From NCBI GenBank assembly GCA_001970955.1, contig MPUH01000159.1, positions 28,814 through 92,813 on the forward strand: DNA of 64,000 nucleotides. Reading direction: 5' to 3'. The stretch is from Stentor coeruleus (Eukaryota; Ciliophora; Heterotrichea; Heterotrichida; Stentoridae). A program made the position numbers and the translations under genes. Positions 48,312-58,626 of the stretch are shown here, piece by piece. How positions within the stretch are numbered: position 1 is the first letter of the stretch; every line of letters starts with the position of its first letter. A model generated the notes under the pieces. It had not been told where the DNA came from. It saw nothing but the letters and a program-made list of their open reading frames with translations, and made no database searches.

Positions 48312-50428
48312 AAAATAATATATAAACTTTAACTTTCACCATTCATTTTTTACATATAGAATATATTTACACTACAAATTCAGCAAAAATTTTTTTTTTG
48401 CGTAATCAGTCTAAGACATATAGTCAAAACAATCAAAACCACATGACAAAATTCATCGAAATTCAAGTTTTTTTTGTCAGGGTCAAAAAAGGTTTTCGAA
48501 TTTTCTTTTTGTGATGATAATTTGATTTTATAAGCATAATTTTTTTTATAAATGCAAAGCTAGGGATAGAAATAAAAAGGAAACTATGTGAAGTTATTAT
48601 AGGAAAAAAAATTTTTTTTTGATAAATATGATGAGTTTAAAACATATGAAAGCTCAGGGATTTTGAAAATTATGTGAAGTTTATAAGTCAAATTTATGTA
48701 AAAAATAAGTGCTGAAAAATGGTTTATGTGTCGAAATGATCATCTTTATTGGAAGTGTAGGGTGAAATAGGGTGAAATAGCATTTTTTATTCAAATTAAA
48801 ATTTTGAATTTTGATCCAGAATTTTTTTTCTTGTAAAGTTGCATATTTTTATATAATCCTTAAGCATGTGACTTTAAGATTCAAGTTTTTATTATCAGAA
48901 ACTTGGCATGGTCTTAAGGGAAATATTTCTGTTTACAATTTTTCTGAGTAGTTTAATACTTTTACCTATATTTTTATCCTAAAAATATCCGCATTTTCTT
49001 TTGCTTCTAATTTTGCATTTTGTTTCTAATTATAAAAACCTCATAAAATTCTCATTGAAAAATAATTTGCACTTTTCTATCAGGTTGTAAAATATTTCAA
49101 ATAAGGTTCTTATAAATAACTAATTTTAAGTTTCTTGAAAGCTTGAGATAAGTAAGATCGGTAATATTGTAATTTGATATACTTGGAAAAATTGTATAAA
49201 ATTTTGATGACGAATAAATGGAATGTGGGTCAAGTTATTTAGAACTAATGACGTAAAAAGAAGATGGTTGATTTAGTTTAATAGGAAACATGATTAGGGA
49301 AAATAGCTTATGAATGATATAAATTAAAGATTCTTTGTATAAGAGATGGAAGGGATTATGATTAGGGTTAAGAAAATTCAACTTTTAATGATTTTTGTTA
49401 TATGAGTTTGTTAAGAAAAAAGATTATGTTGTAGTTTATATTTGTGTATATGGGTTGTGATAATAATAACTTTAAAAAACTTTATTGTGGATTGAGTATA
49501 GCTTGGAATGAATTATGATGAAAATATAAAATGATATATTCATATAGAAAATTGAATATAAAGCTTTGGGATTTGGAAAAAAAGCCTATTTTAATATGAT
49601 TTAAATTTAATTTTTTGCTAAAAGAGTCATATATTATCTATGTTCTTCATATAAAAATTATCTAAAAAATAAAACTCCAACAAAAAAGATAATTTTCTTT
49701 GATGATTAGTATATTGATAAAGGAAGATGTTTAAATAAAATCATATATAGTATGTGTTGCAAATGGAAATATATAATTTAATATGAGCTTTGAGAATTTT
49801 ATATGCAATCATAATATAAGAATAGTTTATTTTGCCATTAAATATACTAAATTAATCTCGATTTAATTAGAAAATATTATAAACAGAAGATAATCATTAG
49901 CAAAGCATTAAATAATTCATATGCAAATATCCTTAACACCTTAACACCCTATTTTAATATATAATAATATTGAAAATTACTAGAAATTATCACATATAAC
50001 TAACCAAACAATATTTTTAGTATAAAAAAATGAATAACCGCATATATTCTCATCTAGGATCATTTCTATAATATCCATAATTTTCTGAAGTCATTTTTTT
50101 CATATAAGAAATGATAAAGACTATATAGGAATTACTATAAGCAAAAGTACTGCCTGAAACTTAAAAATGCTCTGATAAGAATATAAACAAAACTTCATTA
50201 GGATAAGTAGTAATCCATAAATTTGATATAATTTTTATATCAGAGGTAATCCAAATATATTATCATATGATTAGGAAAAATAGTTAAGATTTTGATAACA
50301 ATAAGTTTAACTTGATATAAAAATGAGCAAGTTTAATTTAGGAAATTATAGATAGAAATTTTCATATAAGAATTTTGTGTTTTGATAAACTAATAAATAA
50401 AGATAATTTCATGTAAAATGATATAAAC
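48312..50428. other. Large intergenic region with an MFS gene fragment
   Basis: 2.1 kb of AT-rich DNA with long T runs near 48,390-48,480. No intact gene. The only recognisable content is a decayed copy of part of the neighbouring transporter gene at about 49,985-50,225. Confidence 0.6.
49985..50225 (-). pseudogene. Decayed fragment of an SLC18-like MFS gene
   Basis: The stretch from GAATAACCGCATATATTCTC (about 50031) to about 50,220 aligns base by base with 50,653-50,842 inside the intact transporter gene: both contain close versions of ATATCCATAAT, TTTTCATATAAG, GGAATTACTATA, CCTGAAACTTA and CAAACTTCATTAGGA. Small indels and stops destroy the frame. Similarity fades on both sides. It represents a third member of the tandem transporter group, now degraded. 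Confidence 0.75.
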
Positions 50429-51813
50429 CTATTTTAATATAGACTGTTGCAGTTCACTTGTCGATTCTACTTTATTTGATTTTTTCTTAAATGAATCGCA
50501 TATCATCCCTGTCCCTAATATGTAAACAATAGAAAAAATAACAGAAGCAGCAGCAACAATAACACAACATTCTTCAATACCCCAAAATTCAGTAACCATA
50601 CCTGCATAAATAGGGCCAAGTATTTCACCGATTGTATAAGCAGTAACTGAATAACTGCATATATGCTCATCTAAAATATCATCTCTGGTATATCCATAAT
50701 CTTCCGAAGCGCATTTTTGCATATAAGGTATGCTGAAAACTACATAGAAATTACTATAACAAAAGCATTGCCCGAAACTTATAAAAGGTATCGACAAAAT
50801 AATAACCCAAACTTCATTAGGAAATATAGCAGTCCATGGAGCAAGCATAGTATATCCTATAGCTAATGAAAGTATCCCAATTACCATACATAACCTTTCA
50901 TTTGTGTTTTTAAGCCATGTCCCTGCTATAAAAGAAAATATCAAATATAATCCGCTTTCCATAACAAAAATCATCGCAACTTCAAAAGAACTAAATCCAT
51001 ATTCATCCAAATGGACTTCAAGTATTGTAGCCAACAATCCATAAGGGAATAGAAAAGCTACATCCATAATCAAAGTTAAAAATATTTTCTAAATAAATCA
51101 TACTGGTTTTATCAATAAAGGTAATGTGTTTATTTTTTTTTCTGATATATTTAAATCCCTAAAAGTCCCAAGCATTTTTGAAGCAAAAGGGGTAAACAAT
51201 GTTACTAACCCTCCTAAAAATATCAAAGCTCCAAATAACTCCATAAAATATAACCCTGCGCCTATAACTGGACCAAGTGTAAGCCCAACTCCAATTGCAG
51301 CTTCCATTCTTCCAATCATAACAAGCATATTATCAGGATAATCTGATACAAATATTGAAGTTACTGATGTAAATATAAAACTAGCTGCAAGTCCGCTGAA
51401 AATCCTAGAAAAAACACTTAATACCAATACTGTATCGTGATCAGAAATTTCTATAGGACAAAGGATAAATGCAGATATGGCTGTGAATATAAAACTTGCA
51501 ACGACGATGTTTTTTCTTCCTATTTTGTACATATATCGTCCTAATATTGGTGTAGAGATAACACTAATCATTGGATTCAGACTAAAAATAAAACCTACTA
51601 ACCACAGGTCGATACCTTTAGATTCAGCGATTTTTGGATAGAATGGAANATAACACTAATCATTGGATTCAGACTAAAAATAAAACCTACTAACCACAGG
51701 TCGATACCTTTAGATTCAGCGATTTTTGGATAGAATGGAAAGATTAGAGTGAATGAACTACATACAAGTAGAAGACCGGTATAAAGAGCTATTTGCTTTG
51801 AGATTTTACCCAT
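50429..51813 (-). CDS. MFS transporter, SLC18-like, copy 1 (two exons; split by an assembly join)
   Basis: After collapsing a 91-bp duplication around the N at 51649 and removing the 15-nt intron at 51089-51103, the gene encodes 425 residues from MGKISKQIALYTGLLLVCSS to LQQSILK. About twelve membrane helices are visible. GRYMYKIGRKNIV is the MFS loop 2-3 motif. GRMEAAIGVGLTLGPVIGAG followed by LYF is the helix-5 motif typical of proton antiporters of the SLC18/DHA1 type (vesicular amine and polyamine transporters). Substrate is unknown. It is tandem with a close paralogue of identical length. Confidence 0.9.
51089..51103 (-). other. 15-nt intron in MFS copy 1
   Basis: Sense strand GTATGATTTATTTAG. 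Joins ...LLIKP to KIFLTLIMDVAFLF, in the same position as the intron of copy 2. Confidence 0.95.
51558..51740. repeat. Assembly join: N flanked by 91-bp copies
   Basis: N at 51649; 51558-51648 equals 51650-51740. It breaks the N-terminal part of MFS copy 1 artificially. Confidence 0.95.
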
Positions 51814-52500
51814 TTATATGGTTTTTGAATGGTAGGATTATTAATAAAGTTAATTTAGTGAAATTTTGTATGGAGGGTTTTGAGTTTTTAATGTGTGAAA
51901 TGGGTATTAGAGAAGATAATTTGGTTTAGGAATTTAGAGAGGATGTTTAAGGGTTTTTAGGGATTAGCATTTTTTGTATTGGGTGGAATTATGGAAAAAC
52001 TGGATATGATGACGAGGTTTTGGCTGATTTGTATTGAAAATCATAGTTTTTTATTATTGATTTTATGTTTTATTTAATAAGATAATTGTTGTGATTTGTT
52101 GTAATAGATTTTTTATGTTTGCAGCTATGGGTAACTTTTTGATTACATAAGTTAAAGTTTACTATAAAAAATATATACAAAAATCAGTTTTTGCGATAAA
52201 ATTCTAAAATACACAATTCTTATAGCAAAACTTGTTTATGCCAGCTCTTATTCATTATCTTTAATACTCCAAAATCATCATATAAACTCTAAATCAATAT
52301 AAAAACCTTATTCCAAGCATCCAAATAATCCACGCATATCCAAAAATCCTATCTTTAAAACACATAATTCATCTTTAAATCCAAGTAATTTTCTATAACC
52401 CTTACATCCAAAAATAGCATAAAAATTTTTAACTTATAATTACGAAATCAAACAAAAATGAACCTAAATTTTTTATGTCTATAAATATAAATCTAAACTC
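51814..52500. other. Intergenic between tandem MFS genes
   Basis: G/T-rich upstream of copy 1, C/A-rich downstream of copy 2. No gene is recognised. Confidence 0.6.
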
Positions 52501-53867
52501 CTACTTTGTTATCGATGCTTGTAGTTCACTAACATTGTCAATTTTGATATTTTTCTTTTTACATAAATCAGATATCATTTCAGTTCCTATCATAAAAACA
52601 ATGCAATAAATAATTGAGGCTCCTGAGATTAAAAGGCAACACACTTCAATCCCATAAAAATNATCATAAAAACAATGCAATAAATAATTGAGGCTCCTGA
52701 GATTAAAAGGCAACACACTTCAATCCCATAAAAATCAGTAATCATACCTGCATAAATAGGCCCAAGTACTTCTCCAATCCCACATGCAGTAACTGAATAA
52801 CTACAAATTTGTTCATCTAGCATATCATCTCTTTTATAACCATAATCTTCACCTGCACTTTTTTGCATATAAGGTATACTGAACACTAAATAAAAAATAC
52901 TATAACAAAAAACTTGACCTAAACTAATAAAAGGTATCGATAAAATAACGACCCAAACTTCATTAGGGAAAACAGCTTTCCAAGGAGCAAGCATTAAATA
53001 CCCTATAGCTAATGAAATAACACCTATTGACATACAAACTCTCTCATTAGAATTTCGAAGCCAATGCCCTCCGGCGAAAGATATTATTAAATACAAGCCA
53101 CTTTCCATAACAAATATCATGGCAACTTCTAAAGAATTAAACCCGAAATGGTCTAAATGAACTTCAAGTACAGTGGCCAGTAGCCCATATGAGAATAAAA
53201 AAGCTACATCCATCATCAAAGTTAAGAATATTTTCTAAATATTCCATACAGGTTTTAATAGTAAAGGTAAAGCATTAACATTAGTATCACCTATTCTCAA
53301 GTCACGAAAAGTCCCAAGCATTTTTGATGCAATTGGGGTAAATAACGTCACTAAAATTCCTAAAAATATCAAAGCTCCAAATAACTCCATAAAATATAAC
53401 CCTGCACCTATAACTGGACCAAGAGTTAGACCTACTCCTACTGCTGCTTCCATTCTTCCAATCATAACAAGCATATTATCTGGATAATCTGATACAAATA
53501 TTGATGTCACTGCTGTAAATACAAAACTTGCTGCGAAACCACTACAAATTCTTGATAAGACGCTTAATGCTATTAGAGTATTTTTGTCTGATTTTTCGAT
53601 AGGACATAAAATGAACATTGATAGTCCTGTCATTACAAAACTCGCTACAACAATTTTCTTACGACCTATTTTGTACATGTATTTGCCTAGGAAAGGTGTG
53701 CAGAGAACATTTGCTATTGGGTTTAGACTGAATATCAGTCCAATTAGTCAAAGCTCAATTCCTTTTGATTCGGCGATTTTCGGATAGAACGGGAAGATTA
53801 AAGTGAAAGAACTGCAGACAAGCAAAAGTCCTATGTAGAGCGCTATCTGTTTAGAAATTTGGCCCAT
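52501..53867 (-). CDS. MFS transporter, SLC18-like, copy 2, with in-frame TGA at a Trp codon
   Basis: Collapsing the 73-bp duplication around the N at 52662 and removing the intron at 53235-53249 gives a 425-codon frame from MGQISKQIALYIGLLLVCSS to LQASITK, exactly the length of copy 1. The only flaw is a TGA at 53750-53748, where copy 1 has TGG (GIDLWLVG versus GIEL-stop-LIG). All MFS motifs (KYMYKIGRKKIV, GRMEAAVGVGLTLGPVIGAG) are intact, and there are no frameshifts. So it is a very recent nonsense allele, a sequencing error, or a codon read through as Trp. Until resolved it should be listed as a possible pseudogene. Confidence 0.82.
52589..52735. repeat. Assembly join: N flanked by 73-bp copies
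   Basis: N at 52662; 52589-52661 equals 52663-52735. It splits the C-terminal end of MFS copy 2. Confidence 0.95.
53235..53249 (-). other. 15-nt intron in MFS copy 2
   Basis: Sense strand GTATGGAATATTTAG. Position conserved with copy 1. Confidence 0.95.
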
Positions 53868-54667
53868 TTATTAGAAAAACGCTTAAGGTATATTGAAAAA
53901 TGGAAATTTTGGAAGAGAAAATTTTGTGTTTGATAGAATTTTGTGTTATTAGATTTGAAGGTTTTAAGGTTTTTTTGTGGTTTTAAGATGTTTTTTTTTG
54001 AAAGTTTATGCGAAATTTGATGTTGAATTAGCTGAACTGAAAGTTGTAATGTATATTATTTTTGATATTTGATGTTGGCATATGTGAGATTATAGCTTAT
54101 ATTCTTAATGTATTTAATTAAAAAAAATATCATATAGTTTAAAGTATGTATAGAGATACTTAAGAGTAATACTTTTAAATTAGTATAATAGTTTGATATA
54201 TTTCATCAGAACATATTATTTATAGGCAAAAAAATATAATTTTTTTAGAGTAAAGATCTGCATGTGGATTATGGTTAGAATAATAAAATGCTGAAAAATA
54301 ATATAAATTATGAATAGATTAAAATAAAATTTTTATTTTGTAGCTGGTAAAGTGATAGAAACTGTAGCGTGGACTGGTTAGGATAAAACTTCTTATTATT
54401 TTCTAAAAGTCTTTAATATTCCTTATAGGTACTTCCATCTTAAATCGCATTTTATTAAATTCAAATATTTTTTATCTTAAATCAAAATCCTAAAATGATA
54501 ATTTTTTCTAAACACACAAAATTTCCTATAGAATCTTAAACATTTTACCCTCTAAACCAACAAAAAAGCCCTTTTATTTAACCTATTAAATTATAAACTG
54601 ATAATCTTATAAGAAACTAATTGCAAAAAGTACATATTCGATAAATGGATGATTCTGATAATAATAA
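53868..54667. other. Divergent intergenic region
   Basis: G/T-rich upstream of MFS copy 2, C/A-rich upstream of the following small gene. No other feature is seen apart from a short upstream open frame at 54645-54689. Confidence 0.6.
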
Positions 54668-54689
54668 ATGTCTTTGTCTTCTTCAATAA
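54645..54689 (+). other. Short upstream open reading frame
   Basis: A 14-codon frame (MDDSDNNKCLCLLQ) that starts 23 bp before, and overlaps out of frame with, the ATG of the next gene. If transcription begins upstream of it, it could limit translation of that gene. Confidence 0.3.
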
Positions 54690-54898
54690 AACTCGCTAAT
54701 GACTACACGAAAAATGCGCATATAATTGAAGCCCATGATAAAAAAATGCTTAGCTGTATTCAATTTACTGCTCCAAAGCAATTAAGCACCCTTCATAAAG
54801 GATTTACCTTACCCAAAATGGGCTATGATTGGAAAAAACTCACAATCAAAAATTCCAACACAAGAGAAGAGCTTTTCCGTGGAGTTACAACATTCTAA
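54668..54898 (+). CDS. Unrecognised 76-residue protein
   Basis: A small frame (MSLSSSIKLANDYTKNAHII) with no membrane segment. The C-terminal half has GFTLPKMGYDWKKLTIKNSN and ends REELFRGVTTF. Its N-terminus resembles that of the next gene downstream (both MSLxxSxxLA), and both ATGs follow a TAATAATAAAT-like leader, so the two may be related. The upstream C/A-rich zone supports a real gene. Function is unknown. Confidence 0.6.
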   Translation: MSLSSSIKLANDYTKNAHIIEAHDKKMLSCIQFTAPKQLSTLHKGFTLPKMGYDWKKLTIKNSNTREELFRGVTTF

Positions 54899-55012
54899 CT
54901 TCTAACATAAATCTCTCTTCCTAAACCCTTGCTCTTTCTAACCTCACCAAAAACCAACTTCAACCTTTTCATATAACTTTCTAATAAAACTGGTGAATTT
55001 ATAATAATAAAT

Positions 55013-55252
55013 ATGTCACTATTCAATTCGTTAATATTAGCGAAAAATGTTCATGAGTCTCTAAAGCCTATAAAAACTACTAAAATCGTCTCAGAGCGAT
55101 CTAAAAACCCTCAATGCATGCCAAGATTAACTTTTGACAGCATTAAATCTTTTACTCCAATGATCTCGCTTAACCCTTTCCTAATCCCGAAGAATTTCTT
55201 CATTCCCTCACTTGAAGAAACAGCATATAATTCATCATTATTGAGCTTATGA
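55013..55252 (+). CDS. Unrecognised 79-residue protein
   Basis: A small frame (MSLFNSLILAKNVHESLKPI) 114 bp after the preceding gene. It is basic, Ser/Pro/Phe-rich, with no recognised domain. The N-terminal similarity to the upstream protein is limited to about ten residues. Coding is plausible because of the clean ATG, the C/A-rich leader and codon use like its neighbours. Confidence 0.55.
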   Translation: MSLFNSLILAKNVHESLKPIKTTKIVSERSKNPQCMPRLTFDSIKSFTPMISLNPFLIPKNFFIPSLEETAYNSSLLSL

Positions 55253-55367
55253 GGAAAACATATAATGTTTTAATATAAACTAGTTTAGAAATTTAAATTC
55301 TCTGAAACGATCAAGTTCTTACTAAAATTAAAGCAAATTTACAAAGCCGGGAAAGATAAAGTATCTT

Positions 55368-55670
55368 TTAATGAAGGATAATAATTTTGTCCTGCATGTC
55401 AGGAGTGACAATAACTTGACAAGAACATCGATAATTGTTAGTCATTCCTTTTAAAGTAAGAAGGATTTCTTCATCTTTTGAAGGACATCCTAGAATGTTT
55501 TCTGATGAAGAGACTATACATTTTCCACATTCAAGTTTGTAGTTACATTTGGAGAATTCAGAACTACCTAAGCCTTCTTTTTTTATTGTGTTAGCAAGAC
55601 GGGATCCGCATCGAGCTTGAGCTTCTATAAACCCATTTCCTATCTGAAACATAATCCTAATTTTCGACAT
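55368..55670 (-). CDS. Divergent [2Fe-2S] ferredoxin, adrenodoxin-like
   Basis: A 100-residue protein with the cysteine spacing of plant/adrenodoxin-type ferredoxins: Cys42-x5-Cys48-x2-Cys51 (KCNYKLECGKCIV) and a fourth Cys at 84 in YRCSCQVIVTPDM, equivalent to the LGCQI segment of adrenodoxin. DEEILLTLKGMTNNYRCSCQ matches the DEENDMLDLA...RLGCQ region. It would carry a [2Fe-2S] cluster and pass single electrons. It lacks an obvious mitochondrial presequence, and the usual CxGxxxC glycine/serine loop is changed, so it is a diverged member. Extra Cys at 21, 62 and 82 are unusual. Confidence 0.75.
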   Translation of the reverse strand: MSKIRIMFQIGNGFIEAQARCGSRLANTIKKEGLGSSEFSKCNYKLECGKCIVSSSENILGCPSKDEEILLTLKGMTNNYRCSCQVIVTPDMQDKIIILH

Positions 55671-55939
55671 CCCTACTTATTATTATTCTAATACTGTATT
55701 TTACAAAGTTAGCAAGATGTTTACTTTTATTGTAGATGAAAATTATACAATTTTTGGCATTAAAGATTTTGAGAAAGGCTTTATGGGAATTTCATTTTCG
55801 AATTGAGGAATTTGAGATTTATTGTAATTTTCATTATGTTTTAGAGGTTTTTTTAAGATTTTTTATGGATTAGAAAACATATGCTTATATAAAAATCTCA
55901 CTTTTTATCATAATCAAAAAAAAACATATATAAATTTAT

Positions 55940-56818
55940 ATGAATATAGTTCCAACTGTTAAAATACAAAGTAAATACAATCTTTATCCAAAGTCTAAAA
56001 TCGTACAATCCCGTGCTGAACGTAAAAAAATCTCAATACTTAACGACAAAAATCCTAAAGAAGAATTTATAAAGAAAAGTCCAGAGCAGTTCACAAGGTA
56101 CTTTTATTCAGGTGAAAAAGAGTGTCAGACTATAAATTTTCCTAATGTGCAGATTAGCGAAAATACAAAGACTAACTTTGAAGATTTTTTTAAATCTCAT
56201 AGAAACTCTATAGAAAAAGAAGTTATGTCTATATTCAAAGGTAGTCAAATAATGCAGGAGCCTGATTTACTGACAAAGATTGAAGGATTAGAGTCTCAGA
56301 AATCTAACCCTCCAGCTGAAATCCTTGAAATTAAACAAGATAACCTTAAAGATCTCCTCAAACTTGCCAAACACTTTCGCCCAACAACCCCAACTATTTG
56401 TAATGATTCTCCTATAAACATAAGCAAAGCTAGACTAAGTCATAAATCTCGAATCCTTCCTTGTAACAAATTTTTTGGACTTAAAACCCATAGTTTTATT
56501 ACCCGAGCTGTAACACCAAAAGTTCGAGCTAGTAAAATATATAAACCTTCTATATATATATATAATTACAAAAAACAAAATAGAAAAAACTGCTTTGGTG
56601 ATAAAGATTTATTGCAAAAACAAAGGGTTATCGAATGTAGAAGCCAAACCCCAGCAAGTGTTTGTGTTGTAANTGATAAAGATTTATTGCAAAAACAAAG
56701 GGTTATCGAATGTAGAAGCCAAACCCCAGCAAGTGTTTGTGTTGTAAAACTAGAATTTGGGAGCTGTGAAAGGTGGCTGTCAACTCCAGCTGTATCACCA
56801 ACAATAGATTTTCCCTGA
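55940..56818 (+). CDS. Unrecognised basic protein (inflated by an assembly join)
   Basis: The frame as given is 292 codons including an N. The 74-bp copies 56599-56672 and 56674-56747 flank it; because copy plus N is 75 bp the frame survives, but 25 residues are duplicated artificially. The true protein is probably 267 residues (MNIVPTVKIQSKYNLYPKSK). It is basic and Ser/Lys/Pro-rich, with a predicted helix in the middle (AEILEIKQDNLKDLLKLAKH). The C-terminal part contains short proline motifs (RSQTPASVCVV, CERWLSTPAVSPTID). No domain is recognised. Confidence 0.65.
   Translation: MNIVPTVKIQSKYNLYPKSKIVQSRAERKKISILNDKNPKEEFIKKSPEQFTRYFYSGEKECQTINFPNVQISENTKTNFEDFFKSHRNSIEKEVMSIFKGSQIMQEPDLLTKIEGLESQKSNPPAEILEIKQDNLKDLLKLAKHFRPTTPTICNDSPINISKARLSHKSRILPCNKFFGLKTHSFITRAVTPKVRASKIYKPSIYIYNYKKQNRKNCFGDKDLLQKQRVIECRSQTPASVCVVXDKDLLQKQRVIECRSQTPASVCVVKLEFGSCERWLSTPAVSPTIDFP
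56599..56747. repeat. Assembly join: N flanked by 74-bp copies
   Basis: N at 56673. The duplication keeps the reading frame and so hides inside the 55940-56818 gene. Confidence 0.95.
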
Positions 56819-57080
56819 TTCTCTATGAGGTAGTTTATGATTTAATAAAAACTAGTAAATCAGTTAGCATAAAAAATACTTTTATCACATATTTTACTTT
56901 ATCTAACTTAATATCGATTTTTCACATAGTTTCCTAGTCGCTATAATCTTCGTTTGTGAAATAATCATTTTACATATCAGCCCATTGAATTTCCCTCCTA
57001 ATTCTCAGTATTTTTATGCCTTCCTTTCATATCACTTAGCCAAAAATATCACTTTTGTTTATCTCAAGCCTATCAAAAAT

Positions 57081-57266
57081 CTAAACATCCTTTAAAATCC
57101 ACTTAGTAATCAATACACATAAATCAGCAGGCTCATTATCTTTTAACCCGAAATCACTCAAAAAAAAATCTTTAACTTTTATAAAAAACTCCCAAGATAT
57201 AAGTTTAAACATCGATAAAAAGTCCCAAAAGTTTTTGTGAGCTTCAGAATTTGTAAATAAACCCAT
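57081..57266 (-). CDS. Possible small protein, 61 residues
   Basis: ATG at 57266, MGLFTNSEAHKNFWDFLSMF, continuing ISWEFFIKVKDFFLSDFGLK and ending ITKWILKDV. It is rich in aromatic residues and predicted helical, with protein-like composition, but short and without a recognised family. Divergent from the superoxide dismutase gene 79 bp away. It could be the 5' part of a longer spliced gene, but no 15-nt intron rescues an extension. Confidence 0.45.
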   Translation of the reverse strand: MGLFTNSEAHKNFWDFLSMFKLISWEFFIKVKDFFLSDFGLKDNEPADLCVLITKWILKDV

Positions 57267-57345
57267 AATGTGTCTTATTAGGTTTTTGTTGTAATAAAGT
57301 CCATATCAGTAATATAAGTGAAATGGTCTAATTTTAGCCGTATAA

Positions 57346-57990
57346 ATGTCACATTCTTTACCCCCATTGCCTTACGCATTTGGTGCATTAGAACCTCATA
57401 TGGATGCTATGACTGTAGAGCTTCATTGGAGTAAGCATCATCAAACTTATATAACAAAGCTTAATGAAGCTTTACCTGCATTTCAAGATCGCATTGGGCT
57501 TGACTTAGCCTCATTGCAAAAAGTAGTCGCAGGGACAAACCCGGCTGTAATCAACAATGCTGGAGGTCATTACAATCATTGTTTGTATTGGCAAAATCTT
57601 GCACCTGTAGGTTCGGCTAATGATAGACCATTTGGTGAATTAGCTGGGCTTATAGATAGAAGCTTTGGCTCTTTTGATGAGTTTAAAACGAAATTCACTC
57701 AAAGCGCTGTGACCAGATTTGCTTCAGGTTGGGCATTTTTGACCTTGAAAAATGATGGGACTCTTGCTGTTCATAATACACCTGGTCATGATAATCCTCT
57801 TATGGAAAATATTGGAGATGTTCATGGTGTACCTATTTTGACATGTGATGTTTGGGAACATGCTTATTATTTGAAATTCCAAAATAGAAGACCTGAATTT
57901 GTTGAGAACTGGTGGAGAATTGTCAATTGGGATGCAGTTGTCAATAATTATGAGAAGTATGCTAAGAATGGCCAACCAGTGCCTTTTTAA
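57346..57990 (+). CDS. Fe/Mn superoxide dismutase
   Basis: A 214-residue enzyme that converts superoxide to O2 and H2O2. Metal ligands by alignment are His27, His78 (in GGHYNHCLYW), Asp168 and His172 (in CDVWEHAYYL). SGWAFLTLKNDGTLAV and RRPEFVENWWRIVNWDAV are family hallmarks. The start SLPPLPYAFGALEPHMDAMT is that of bacterial-type and cytosolic SODs, with no mitochondrial presequence. The GGHxNH context suggests Mn, but sequence alone does not settle the metal. The residue after His27 is Trp rather than the common His. Bacterial origin is possible but untested. Confidence 0.95.
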   Translation: MSHSLPPLPYAFGALEPHMDAMTVELHWSKHHQTYITKLNEALPAFQDRIGLDLASLQKVVAGTNPAVINNAGGHYNHCLYWQNLAPVGSANDRPFGELAGLIDRSFGSFDEFKTKFTQSAVTRFASGWAFLTLKNDGTLAVHNTPGHDNPLMENIGDVHGVPILTCDVWEHAYYLKFQNRRPEFVENWWRIVNWDAVVNNYEKYAKNGQPVPF

Positions 57991-58626
57991 TTAGAAATAG
58001 GATTTCTTTTAATAGAAATTTTAGGAAAAACAGGGGTTTTTGTAATATGAAGGATGATTTATTTGGAGTTTTTGTGTAGAAATGCTTGGAAAATACTGTG
58101 AATAAAGATTGAAAACAGTGGATAAGGTTTTTAAGATAGTTTATGATAGAGAAGTAGATTACTTGGTTGAAGAAATAGAAATTAAGAAATGGTTTTTGGA
58201 TATTTTATGGTTTTATAGGTAAAAAAATAAGGTTAAATGGAAAATAAGGTTGGATATAGGTAAAATATTTTTGTTGTAAAAAAAATGTGGAAATTGTGTT
58301 TAGTAATATTTTTATTACAAAGAAAAGAATTGTATTAATTATCGCGAAATAAATCTAATGAAATCGATATTGAAAAAGTATGAAAATTACATCGCACCTT
58401 GCAGAATATTGAAATCAGATTTTGTTAAAAGTTTTATCTTAATTAAATGTGCTAAAAACTCTTATATAAGCCCAAAGCACTTTCTTGTTAAATAATTAAA
58501 AAGTTTGTGTAGACTTTAAATAATAAATTCAAATGCTTAACACCCTAACACCCAATCTAAACTTCCTCAATAAAAAAATCCTATTTTTAACAACAAAACA
58601 ATAAAACTTAAATTCCCTTCATAAAA
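57991..58626. other. Intergenic, nothing recognised
   Basis: Strongly C-poor after the dismutase stop (to about 58,310), then C/A-rich before the next start. No gene is seen. Confidence 0.65.

Noticed and set aside
51598-51813. A separate 71-residue protein upstream of MFS copy 1
   Set aside because: It is the true N-terminus of the transporter cut off by the duplicated flank at N 51649.
52501-52716. A separate 71-residue protein at the end of MFS copy 2
   Set aside because: It is the C-terminal end of the transporter, split by the join at N 52662.
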